Positions 1 to 4,757 of a stretch of DNA of 8,082 nucleotides are shown one piece after another. The stretch's first letter is position 1; every line of letters begins with the position of its first letter. Where the stretch lies: contig JAFWZH010000345.1 of NCBI GenBank assembly GCA_017522515.1, positions 1 to 8,082 of the forward strand. Direction: 5' to 3'. The position numbers were made by a program, and so were the translations under genes. The DNA comes from Clostridia bacterium. GTDB lineage: Bacteria; Bacillota_A; Clostridia; UBA1212; UBA1255. A model generated the notes under the pieces. It was not told the origin of the DNA and did no database searches. It saw only the letters and a list, made by a program, of their open reading frames with translations.

Positions 1-244
1 TCTTCTGCGGTACATTAGCTACTGCACAAATTTTGAGGTCATCGAACACCATTCTTTTAAGAGGTATTTCGTCAACAACTCTGCCTTCAGTAGTAAAGAA
101 CGAACCACCCGAGAAGAGAATTTTATGCTTACTCAGAAACTCTTCACAAAATATTGCCTCGTTGATTATTTTCCCGTCTGCCCATGAAGGTCCCTCAACA
201 CCAAACTCGTCATTTGAAAATTTATCATCTGAACCTTTTCTCAT
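1..244 (-). CDS. P4/D5-type phage-plasmid DNA primase, N-terminal part (runs off window)
   Basis: This frame is open from an ATG at 244 to the window edge, giving 81 residues. AAAGGAGG sits seven bases before the ATG, which fixes the start. After a polar N-terminus the protein shows INEAIFCEEFLSKHK at about residues 27-41, then SGGSFFTTEGRVVDEIPLKR at 45-64. From memory, this FCxxFLxxH...FFTxxGxVxDE...LK pattern occurs near the N-terminus of the P4-family primase/helicases of integrative elements, which prime and unwind DNA during element replication. No catalytic motif lies inside the window, so the family call rests on that pattern plus the integrase/mobilization neighbours. The ATG overlaps the stop of an upstream 16-codon ORF (ATGA), suggesting coupled translation. 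Another replication or ATPase protein of a mobile element is possible. Confidence 0.5.
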   Translation of the reverse strand, partial: MRKGSDDKFSNDEFGVEGPSWADGKIINEAIFCEEFLSKHKILFSGGSFFTTEGRVVDEIPLKRMVFDDLKICAVANVPQK

Positions 245-291
245 TTCTTTTTCCTCCTTTCTTCGGCATCCTTTGTTTTTGCTCCTTTCAT
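241..291 (-). CDS. Possible 16-aa basic leader ORF coupled to the primase gene
   Basis: ATG at 291 follows a strong AAGGAGG (301-307) with a nine-base spacer. It opens a 16-codon frame, MKGAKTKDAEERRKKK, that ends in a TGA sharing two bases with the primase ATG (ATGA). The primase ribosome binding site lies inside the leader, where it encodes Arg-Arg. Translating the leader would therefore bring ribosomes onto or across the primase start. This is consistent with a coupling or regulatory upstream ORF. The peptide has no recognisable domain and may have no function of its own. It is too short to be proven coding by sequence alone. Confidence 0.4.
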   Translation of the reverse strand: MKGAKTKDAEERRKKK

Positions 292-371
292 TTTATTTAA
301 CCTCCTTGCCGAAAGAACGGCCAGTGTATGTAGTACCGCACGAATTTATATATGAGATTTAAGGTGTTCCT

Positions 372-407
372 CTGCGTACGTGCGTACAAGTGTACGTATG
401 TACGCAG
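372..407. repeat. 36-bp imperfect palindrome with four GTAC sites phased every 8 bp
   Basis: The arms 372-387 and 392-407 are inverted around AAGT (388-391). Four GTAC tetramers start at 376, 384, 392 and 400, exactly eight bases apart, so the element is at once a dyad and a tandem octamer array. Read as plus-strand RNA, the two arm differences become G-U wobbles and give an uninterrupted 16-bp stem. Read as minus-strand RNA, they become two A-C mismatches. It lies about 80 bp upstream of the leader ORF and primase gene. A protein-binding site, replication origin component or transfer-origin hairpin are all possible. The role is not determined. Confidence 0.6.
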
Positions 408-495
408 GGAAATAAATAAACTCACACTATATGCAAACGAGATTTAATTTTTACTTTGCTGATAAAACTTCATAATAATCCTTGAAAAATTCATT

Positions 496-594
496 TTATT
501 CGGTTATACTGTTATCAAGGTTTTGCTTTGACTGTCCGTCATCTGTTGCCGCAGATGTGCTTAGGACGGTCTTTTCTTTTTTCACATCATTCAT
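496..594 (-). CDS. Small 32-aa ORF overlapping the end of the MobC-like gene
   Basis: ATG at 594 lies six bases after GGAG and overlaps the last codons of the MobC-like gene, whose stop is at 587-589. The product starts MNDVKKEKTVLSTSAATDD and ends DNSITE. It is hydrophilic, with no membrane segment and no domain I recognise. The good ribosome binding site and overlap suggest a translated member of the excisionase-integrase-mob operon. After its TAA (496-498) the same frame continues as NEFFKDYYEVLSAK to a second TAA at 451-453. That continuation also looks protein-like, so the gene may be a 47-codon ORF interrupted by a nonsense change. Another reading is that it is a chance ORF. Confidence 0.4.
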   Translation of the reverse strand: MNDVKKEKTVLSTSAATDDGQSKQNLDNSITE

Positions 595-910
595 TAAAAT
601 CTCCTTTCAGTTCCTGAAGTGTTTCGGTGATGAGCCTGATTATTTCAAGCATCTCATCGGTCACCTCTTTTTTATTTTTGAGCTGTTCGAGAACTTCTGC
701 AAGATTGTTACGAAGTGCTTTGAACACTCTCGGATTACCGCTGTGAACAATTATGTCCTGCTGCATACAACGACGGTAGCAGTATTCCTGTTTGCTCAGT
801 CCCGATATTGCAACGACCTTGTTTATCTGTTCGTTTTCTTCGGGTGAGACTCTGAAGCCAACCGTTATACTGCGGAAACGGTTATGCCGATCTAAATTTT
901 TTGCTGACAT
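587..910 (-). CDS. MobC-like ribbon-helix-helix mobilization protein
   Basis: This 107-aa protein is read in the operon directly after the integrase. The integrase TAA at 912-914 and this ATG are separated by one base, and GGAG in the integrase tail serves as its ribosome binding site. A longer frame reaching 1063 exists, but those extra residues only shadow the integrase gene. Residues 13-48 (RSITVGFRVSPEENEQINKV, then AISGLSKQEY) resemble the ribbon-helix-helix region of MobC-type relaxosome accessory proteins. These bind near an origin of transfer and help the relaxase nick DNA. Residues 58-72 (SGNPRVFKALRNNLAEV) and a helical C-terminus also fit that group as I know it. No relaxase is visible in the window. 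It could instead be an operon repressor of the same fold. Confidence 0.6.
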   Translation of the reverse strand: MSAKNLDRHNRFRSITVGFRVSPEENEQINKVVAISGLSKQEYCYRRCMQQDIIVHSGNPRVFKALRNNLAEVLEQLKNKKEVTDEMLEIIRLITETLQELKGDFNE

Positions 911-911
911 T

Positions 912-1982
912 TTAAGCACGCTCCATATTAAGTTTTTCTGCAATCTCCGTCTGCTTTGATGGGAAGAGGTGAGCATATCTGTAAGTGATGTCAATGCTCT
1001 CGTGACCGACTCTGTCCGCAATAGCAAGCGGTGTGAAACCCATATCAATGAGAAGTGAAACATGTGAATGTCTCAAATCGTGTATACGGATTTTCTTAAC
1101 TCCTGTTTCTTTGCAGCCTCTTCGCATCTCACTATGGAGATATGCTTTGGTTATAAGAAACACTCTGTCATTCTTCTTCGGCTTGTAAAGACCTTTGAAG
1201 TACCTTTGCATTTCATCACAAAGAAAGTCAGGCATCGCAATTATACGGTTGCTCTTTTTTGTTTTCGGAGTAGTAACAACATCCTTGCCCTTGATACACT
1301 GATAGGATTTATTTATTCGTACTGTCTGCTTCACGAAATCAAAATCACCGTAGGTAAGAGCCAACAACTCACCAAGACGGATGCCGCACCAATAAAGCAT
1401 TTCAAATGCGTAGTAGGATAAAGGCTTGTCCATCATCGCATCGGAGAACTTTGTGTATTCTTCCTTTGTCCAGAAGAGCATTTCCTTTGTGTTTTCTCTG
1501 CCCATGTTACCGACCTTTGCTGCAGGGTTTGACGGAAGCTCGTAAAACCTTACTGCGTGATTGAAGATTGCACTGAGCTGATTGTGAATTGTTTTGAGGT
1601 ACCCCGTAGCATATGGCTGACCGTTTGCATCCCTGTATGCCATCATTTCCTTTTGCCAAGCAATAACATCTGACACCTTAATTTCACACATTTTCTTTTT
1701 CTTGAAATACGGCAAAATCTTAAGCTCAATTACGCTTTCTTTCATAACCCAAGTGTTTTCTTTCAAACGCTCTTCAAGGTCACTTTTGTAGATGTCATAA
1801 AACTCCGCAAATGTCATATTCAGATCACCGGCATTTTTGTTGAGAAAAGTATTTTCCCAAGCAACCGCATCCTTACGGGTTTTAAAGCCGCGCTTCAACT
1901 TGCGATCACTTTCACCCTTCCAGTTTGTGTAATAGACCGAAACATACCACGTTCCTCTTTGTTTGTCTTTGTAGACTGCCAT
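912..1982 (-). CDS. int: Tyrosine recombinase / integrase of a mobile element
   Basis: This is a site-specific tyrosine recombinase, expected to integrate and excise the element whose end occupies the left part of the window. Numbering from an upstream ATG at 1988, residues 4-48 form an arm-type DNA-binding domain (VYKDKQRGTWYVSVYY, then RGFKTRKDAVAWE). A SAM-like core-binding domain spans about 58-160, and the catalytic domain about 170-350. The active-site set is complete: Arg204 in CGIRLGE, a Lys in TPKTKKSNR, His303 and Arg306 in HDLRH, His329 in VGHES, and the Tyr338 nucleophile in YRYAHLF. I prefer the ATG at 1982, because GGAG at 1990-1993 is then seven bases upstream. It would almost touch the ATG at 1988. 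The gene lies 20 bp after the excisionase-like gene and one base before the mob gene, and reads away from the putative attachment region. Confidence 0.95.
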   Translation of the reverse strand: MAVYKDKQRGTWYVSVYYTNWKGESDRKLKRGFKTRKDAVAWENTFLNKNAGDLNMTFAEFYDIYKSDLEERLKENTWVMKESVIELKILPYFKKKKMCEIKVSDVIAWQKEMMAYRDANGQPYATGYLKTIHNQLSAIFNHAVRFYELPSNPAAKVGNMGRENTKEMLFWTKEEYTKFSDAMMDKPLSYYAFEMLYWCGIRLGELLALTYGDFDFVKQTVRINKSYQCIKGKDVVTTPKTKKSNRIIAMPDFLCDEMQRYFKGLYKPKKNDRVFLITKAYLHSEMRRGCKETGVKKIRIHDLRHSHVSLLIDMGFTPLAIADRVGHESIDITYRYAHLFPSKQTEIAEKLNMERA

Positions 1983-2002
1983 TTGCATTCTCCTTTTTTT
2001 AC

Positions 2003-2185
2003 TTAGTCTTTTTCAGGCATACCGTAAATCTGTTCAGAAAGATAACGGCGACTGACTTTGCCTTTGATTACGAAGAAGCCTTTTGCTTCAAGCTCTTTGT
2101 TGAGCTTTTCCATAATCTGATAAGCAAGTGTTTTGGAAATACCGAGCTCTTCGCTGATTTCCTTTGCTGTCATTAATACTGCCAT
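2003..2185 (-). CDS. xis: Excisionase-like winged-helix DNA-binding protein
   Basis: This 60-aa protein starts at the ATG at 2185, preceded by AAAGGAGG with a seven-base spacer. The longer frame to 2245 has no comparable signal. Residues 6-27 (TAKEISEELGISKTLAYQIM) form a helix-turn-helix. They are followed by LNKELEAKGFFVIKGKVSRR and YLSEQIYG, a wing and C-terminal helix. This layout is typical of the small directionality factors encoded immediately before tyrosine integrases in Firmicutes elements. Such proteins bend attachment-site DNA to favour excision and often regulate their own operon. It is first in the xis-int-mob operon, and the repeat-rich region upstream (2200-2660) is a likely place for its binding sites. 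A plain operon regulator is the alternative. Confidence 0.75.
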   Translation of the reverse strand: MAVLMTAKEISEELGISKTLAYQIMEKLNKELEAKGFFVIKGKVSRRYLSEQIYGMPEKD

Positions 2186-2248
2186 TTGGTTTTCCTCCTT
2201 TCGGTTAGTATTTATTACAAGTCGGATGACCGACATCGAACACATAAC

Positions 2249-2640
2249 CCTCTATTTCTTTATTGGGACATTTTTTTGCATACTTGCAAAAAAAAGATTC
2301 CATAAATTTACGGTTTATTTACAATTACATTGTAAATACCCCTTACTTCTATACCGCAACAAAATTCAGGTTTTGCTCGCCAAATTTTTAAAAATATGTC
2401 AAAATCAGTTCCCATTTATATACCGCACGAATTTTGTAGTTTTGGTAACCAAAATTCTCGTAAATTCACAAATTATCTACGATCAACTTGATAACCACCT
2501 CTACTTCTTTATTGCGACATTTTTTGCGTATCATCCCACTTTTTTTGAAAATTTTCTCCTACACTTCTCTATTGCGACATAAATTCAGCTTTTTGCAAAA
2601 ATAATTTTTCAAATATCCTCTACTCTTTATTGGGACATTT
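2249..2640. repeat. Iteron-like direct repeats (four good copies, one degenerate)
   Basis: A unit of about 24 bp, read on the minus strand as AATGTCSCAATAAAGAAGTA followed by GAGG, occurs four times in one orientation: 2249-2272, 2498-2521, 2556-2580 and 2617-2639. A diverged copy at 2340-2361 matches about 16 of 22 positions by hand alignment. The GACAT ends of the three clustered copies are 60 and 58 bp apart, and the first copy is 249 bp further left. The first two copies also share flanking bases on both sides (ATAACC and TTTTTTGC). Such arrays upstream of xis-int usually bind integrase arm domains or Xis, or serve as replication iterons. I cannot tell which applies here. Confidence 0.75.
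2316..2338. promoter_or_regulatory. Perfect 10-bp inverted repeat upstream of xis (operator candidate)
   Basis: TATTTACAAT at 2316-2325 is mirrored by ATTGTAAATA at 2329-2338 around TAC. This is a perfect dyad of 23 bp, about 130 bp upstream of the excisionase start and between two of the iteron-like copies. Its size and symmetry fit an operator for a dimeric repressor. No T-run follows, so it is not a terminator. Confidence 0.5.
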
Positions 2641-2733
2641 TTGGATTATCAGTTGCGTTTTTAAATAAAATTTTTCAAAAAATATAGGTTACTGTTGCAG
2701 TATCACGATTTCAAAAAATGGGCATAAAAAATA

Positions 2734-2770
2734 CCTCTCTCGAATGAACTAAGTGTTCAAACGAGAGAGG
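2734..2770. terminator. Bidirectional intrinsic terminator hairpin
   Basis: CCTCTCTCG (2734-2742) pairs perfectly with CGAGAGAGG (2762-2770). An inner TGAAC/GTTCA stem closes the loop region. TTTTCTC follows on the plus side, and a run of A before the hairpin gives TATTTTTTA on the minus side, so it could stop transcription from either direction. No gene ends next to it. It may insulate the integration module from flanking chromosomal transcription. Confidence 0.65.
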
Positions 2771-2839
2771 TTTTCTCTTGTATGAAATTAATGTGGGAAA
2801 GCCGTATACAGTATCATTTTTGTATCACGAGGCTTTCTG

Positions 2840-2880
2840 AAAGTCTCAAAACCCTTGATATATAAGGCTTTATGGACTTT
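2840..2880. other. Nested dyad, candidate attachment-site core
   Basis: AAAGTC (2840-2845) and GACTTT (2875-2880) flank an inner imperfect inverted repeat, AAACCCTT-GATATAT-AAGGCTTT. Tyrosine recombinase cores are typically imperfect inverted repeats of 7-9 bp around a 6-8 bp spacer, and the inner dyad has that form. An adjacent dyad with GAAAGCC at 2797-2803 and GGCTTTC at 2831-2837 continues the structure to the left. Lacking the other end of the element, I cannot identify a duplicated core, so this is a suggestion only. Confidence 0.3.
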
Positions 2881-2984
2881 TCGTTTCTTATTCCCACTCT
2901 TACGTATCAATTTAATCTTAAACGTTTTTGTTATAGCGGTTTATCTCATACTATTTGTATTTTTCAGATTATCATTAGAATATT

Positions 2985-3034
2985 GGCTATCCGATTTTTT
3001 GTTGTCATTTTGTTGTCACGGCTATTATCCGATT
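2985..3034. repeat. Short direct repeats resembling integrase arm-type sites
   Basis: TTGTTGTCA occurs twice, at 2999-3007 and 3010-3018, 11 bp apart and therefore on about the same helix face. This pair is bracketed by GGCTATCCGATT (2985-2996) and GGCTATTATCCGATT (3020-3034). Just beyond, AAAGCCTT at 3035-3042 inverts the AAGGCTTT seen at 2863-2870. Closely spaced short direct repeats beside imperfect dyads are typical of attachment regions. The integrase gene starts about 1 kb away, which is further than usual. Confidence 0.35.
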
Positions 3035-3197
3035 AAAGCCTTGACTTTTATGAAAGAATAAAAACCTGTGCTGTTAAACCATTTGACAACTACTTCTATA
3101 TTATACTACGAAAAAAATAAATGTCTATATCCGGTATCGACTTTATTAACCACTCATATGCAATGCGATATTTTGTATCGGTATATGTTAATGAGCG

Positions 3198-3222
3198 AAA
3201 AACAGCTCGCCGAATCGAGCTG
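3198..3222 (-). terminator. Intrinsic terminator of the small operon
   Basis: On the minus strand CAGCTCG (3222-3216), loop ATTCGG, CGAGCTG (3209-3203) is followed directly by TTTTT (3202-3198). The hairpin starts eight bases after the stop codon of the last gene in the 4524-3230 operon. It is a textbook rho-independent terminator. Confidence 0.85.
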
Positions 3223-3229
3223 CTTTGCT

Positions 3230-3394
3230 TTATTCTTTTCTTTCTTCTTTAATTCTTTGAACATCTTCAATTGAAAGACAGGTGTGCATTGCTATTTCTT
3301 CTTCGGAAAGATTTGTCTCAAACAATCTCGCAGCGATTTCCTTGGCTCTTAAATCAGATGCTTCTTCACGAATTTCATCCATTATTTTACTCAT
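3230..3394 (-). CDS. 54-aa protein homologous to the C-terminal tail of Rpn-type nucleases
   Basis: ATG at 3394 lies eight bases after GAGGA and overlaps the end of the upstream gene by eight bases. The product (MSKIMDEIREEASDLRAKEI ... LSIEDVQRIKEERKE) aligns without gaps to the last 50 residues of that upstream gene, with about 24 of 50 identical by my count, so the two are a tandem duplication. The pattern of a charged helix, then EEIA...LSxEDVQRI, is the C-terminal degenerate helix-turn-helix tail seen in Rpn/PD-(D/E)XK nuclease family transposase proteins. The nuclease domain itself is absent. It is either a decayed remnant or a free-standing small protein. An ATG at 3382 is an alternative start. 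A terminator follows immediately. Confidence 0.6.
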   Translation of the reverse strand: MSKIMDEIREEASDLRAKEIAARLFETNLSEEEIAMHTCLSIEDVQRIKEERKE

Positions 3395-3689
3395 CTTGTT
3401 GATCCTCTATGATTCTTTGAACTTCTTCAACTGAAAGACCGCAATATTTTGCTATTTGTTCAACAGAAAAGGTAGTATTCAGTAAACTCTTTGCAATCTT
3501 TGTCGCCCTTACATCGGAAGCTTCTTTGCGAGCATCGTCAAACATTTTAAATATCTCTGCCTGACCTTCCAGTGTCTCTTTAAAATATCTGACTCTATCA
3601 GCGAACACTTTAAAATACATTTCATCCGGGTCCGTACGGTTGAGATCGTGGATCAGTTTTACAATATCAGGTATATCTTGGTTGGACAT
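3387..3689 (-). CDS. Truncated Rpn/PD-(D/E)XK transposase-type protein (C-terminal part only)
   Basis: This 100-aa product contains NRTDPDEMYFKVFADRVRYF at residues 18-37, then MFDDARKEASDVRATKIA and a tail FSVEQIAKYCGLSVEEVQRI. In full-length Rpn-family proteins (recombination-promoting nuclease/putative transposase, about 300 aa) these segments follow the N-terminal PD-(D/E)XK endonuclease domain. Here that domain and its catalytic residues are missing, so no nuclease activity is expected. The ATG at 3689 has AGAGG ten bases upstream and lies 23 bp after the DUF6809-like gene, so it is probably translated in that operon. The frame is intact and a tandem paralogue follows, which argues against simple decay. 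Family assignment is from recall of the motif, not a search. Confidence 0.6.
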   Translation of the reverse strand: MSNQDIPDIVKLIHDLNRTDPDEMYFKVFADRVRYFKETLEGQAEIFKMFDDARKEASDVRATKIAKSLLNTTFSVEQIAKYCGLSVEEVQRIIEDQQDE

Positions 3690-3712
3690 AACCTCTCATC
3701 CTCTTGATATGA

Positions 3713-3985
3713 TTAATTATTTTCTATGTTAAATGTATCGGCAGCAAATGCAGCTCCGTGTCTGAAGCCTGTTTTGTAGCTGTCAAAATCAATGTCTCCC
3801 GAGATGATTCCCCACAAATCAACATACTCTAAAAACAGCTTTTTCTCACCGCCTGAGAGTTTTGTCCTGAGTTCGGCTTCTATCTCGCAAAGTCTGCTGA
3901 AATCCTTTTGAAAGTCCGAATTTTGCTTAATATTGCGTGTTTGCGGTTCAATGTTGCCGTAATAGAAATCTTCGATGAAATTCAC
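3713..3985 (-). CDS. DUF6809-like protein of unknown function
   Basis: The product has 90 residues if read from GTG at 3985, which has AAAGG nine bases upstream and lies five bases after the previous stop. An ATG at 4045 in the same frame would add 20 residues, but it overlaps the upstream gene by 55 bp and lacks a good ribosome binding site. The sequence runs IEDFYYGNIEPQTRNIKQNS, then CEIEAELRTKLSGGEKKLFL, and ends YKTGFRHGAAFAADTF. This matches the layout of DUF6809 proteins as I recall it: an N-terminal EDFYYGNINPQER-like motif, a helical middle, and a C-terminal FxxGFRLGARxxxE-like motif. These are common near mobile or prophage-derived genes in Clostridia and have no established function. 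Confidence 0.6.
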   Translation of the reverse strand: MNFIEDFYYGNIEPQTRNIKQNSDFQKDFSRLCEIEAELRTKLSGGEKKLFLEYVDLWGIISGDIDFDSYKTGFRHGAAFAADTFNIENN

Positions 3986-3990
3986 TATAC

Positions 3991-4524
3991 TCAACCTTTC
4001 TTCTGCACAAAATCCTTGTATGTTTTCTCTCCGGATTTTCTCCAACCGATGATTTTTCCGAGCACTTTTACCTTGTGCTTGAATATGATGAAATCCCTGT
4101 TGTAATGCAAATCAGGCACAATATAATACTTGTCCGGTTCATGCTTAAAGTCCTCAACAACAGCGGCAAACCTGAAACCGTCTATTTCGAGTGCCATATA
4201 TCCGTCAAGTACGGTGTCTCTAGGATCAAAAAGGAGAATATCTCCGGGCTCAATACCGTTGAATTGGATTGAGTTGTCTGTCAGCAGAACTTCATTTTTC
4301 TTTGCCTTTATTTTTCTTGCCTCATCTTCAAGAAGGTACATAAACAGCCGTTGTTCATAGATAAGCGGCGCTATCGAATCAAGCCTCAGCCAGTTTCGCA
4401 CAATCACATGCTCGGCACTTGAAAACGATTTTTTCGGTTCGTTAAACATTTTAATCAGTATGCCGGGCTCCATTCCGTATTCACGGCATACGCCCAACAC
4501 GATAAGCTCTGCAGCTGCGTACAT
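3991..4524 (-). CDS. 177-aa protein, not recognised; C-terminal half possibly S24/LexA-like
   Basis: ATG at 4524 follows GGAAG with an eight-base spacer, and the gene leads the small operon. I do not recognise the protein. The N-terminal half (1-80) looks helical, with no signal peptide or clear helix-turn-helix. The C-terminal half reads GIEPGDILLFDPRDTVLDGY at 90-109, then EIDGFRFAAVVEDF, YYIVPDLHYNRDFI and VKVLGKIIGW at 152-161. That succession of a GD-start strand, a dG strand, an L.P.N-like segment and a final V.V.GkiiGw strand resembles the beta-rich C-terminal domain of phage-repressor/LexA-type S24 proteins. The usual Ser-Lys catalytic pair is not evident, so self-cleavage is not predicted. 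The fold suggestion is inference only. Confidence 0.5.
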   Translation of the reverse strand: MYAAAELIVLGVCREYGMEPGILIKMFNEPKKSFSSAEHVIVRNWLRLDSIAPLIYEQRLFMYLLEDEARKIKAKKNEVLLTDNSIQFNGIEPGDILLFDPRDTVLDGYMALEIDGFRFAAVVEDFKHEPDKYYIVPDLHYNRDFIIFKHKVKVLGKIIGWRKSGEKTYKDFVQKKG

Positions 4525-4579
4525 TAATCATTCTTCCTTTCGGTATTTATTCGGAATTGTGTGAATTCCTCTCGTAAAT

Positions 4580-4608
4580 ATTTTACCGAAAACGAAATAT
4601 AACGTCAC
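4580..4608 (-). promoter_or_regulatory. Candidate sigma-A promoter of the 177-aa gene operon
   Basis: On the minus strand GTGACG (4608-4603) and TAAAAT (4585-4580) are separated by 17 bases. They match the consensus at four and five of six positions. The start site would fall near 4573, about 50 bases before the ATG. A perfect dyad, GGAATT-GTGTG-AATTCC (4553-4569), lies just downstream of that start and could be an operator or a leader hairpin. Confidence 0.45.
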
Positions 4609-4726
4609 GTTCAAAAGCGCACGATCTTTAACGCGAATAACGAATTATGGCCAGCTATAGCGCACAAATAACGTGTAAACGACTAAGAAAATGTTAATAA
4701 ACATATAAACGATATGCTATATATAG

Positions 4727-4757
4727 AAACCACACGGTGTTTAAATCCGTGTGGTTT
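4727..4757. terminator. Hairpin terminator downstream of the kinase gene
   Basis: AAACCACACGG (4727-4737) pairs perfectly with CCGTGTGGTTT (4747-4757) around a nine-base loop. In the plus direction the hairpin runs into a tract of six T, a strong terminator. In the minus direction, the direction of the kinase operon that stops at 4884, only TTTCTATATAT follows. It is the only hairpin after the kinase gene, so it probably ends that operon, with weaker efficiency than from the other side. Confidence 0.55.

Larger units (their letters stand above)
2186..3229. other. About 1 kb non-coding region: repeats, dyads, terminator, possible attachment site
   Basis: I see no convincing gene here on either strand. 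Open plus-strand frames at 2133-2582, 2855-3061 and 3068-3274 lack ribosome binding sites and encode low-complexity Phe/Leu/Ile-rich products expected from AT-rich DNA. The region is dense in structure: a GTCGG-ATGA-CCGAC hairpin at 2221-2234 in the xis leader, iteron-like repeats at 2249-2640, a perfect dyad at 2316-2338, and a TTTTGG-TAA-CCAAAA dyad at 2440-2454. Further right are a terminator hairpin at 2734-2770, nested dyads at 2797-2880, and direct repeats at 2985-3034. This is the upstream control region of the integration module and probably the edge of the element. Confidence 0.7.

Noticed and set aside
33..362. Plus-strand frame over the primase N-terminus
   Set aside because: It is antisense to the primase gene, whose start and ribosome binding site are clear, and shows no protein-like pattern.
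530..582. Hairpin (530-537 with 564-571) followed by TTTTCTTTTTT on the plus strand, terminator-like
   Set aside because: No plus-strand gene precedes it and it lies within the minus-strand small ORF; the T-run encodes Lys/Glu codons there. It may be coincidental.
587..1063. Longer N-terminal extension of the MobC-like gene into the integrase gene
   Set aside because: Residues upstream of the ATG at 910 only shadow the integrase coding sequence in another frame, and the 910 start has a GGAG signal.
2249..2640. CRISPR array
   Set aside because: The repeats are imperfect, unevenly spaced (249, 58 and 60 bp), only four or five in number, and no cas gene is present.
2133..3274. Open plus-strand frames at 2133-2582, 2855-3061 and 3068-3274
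   Set aside because: No ribosome binding sites. The products are Phe/Leu/Ile-rich low-complexity peptides, and the frames cross repeats, dyads and a terminator.
4645..4704. 19-codon hydrophobic minus-strand frame (MFINIFLVVYTLFVRYSWP) downstream of the kinase gene, considered as a pheromone
   Set aside because: No ribosome binding site before its ATG, no propeptide features, and AT-rich DNA readily yields such frames.
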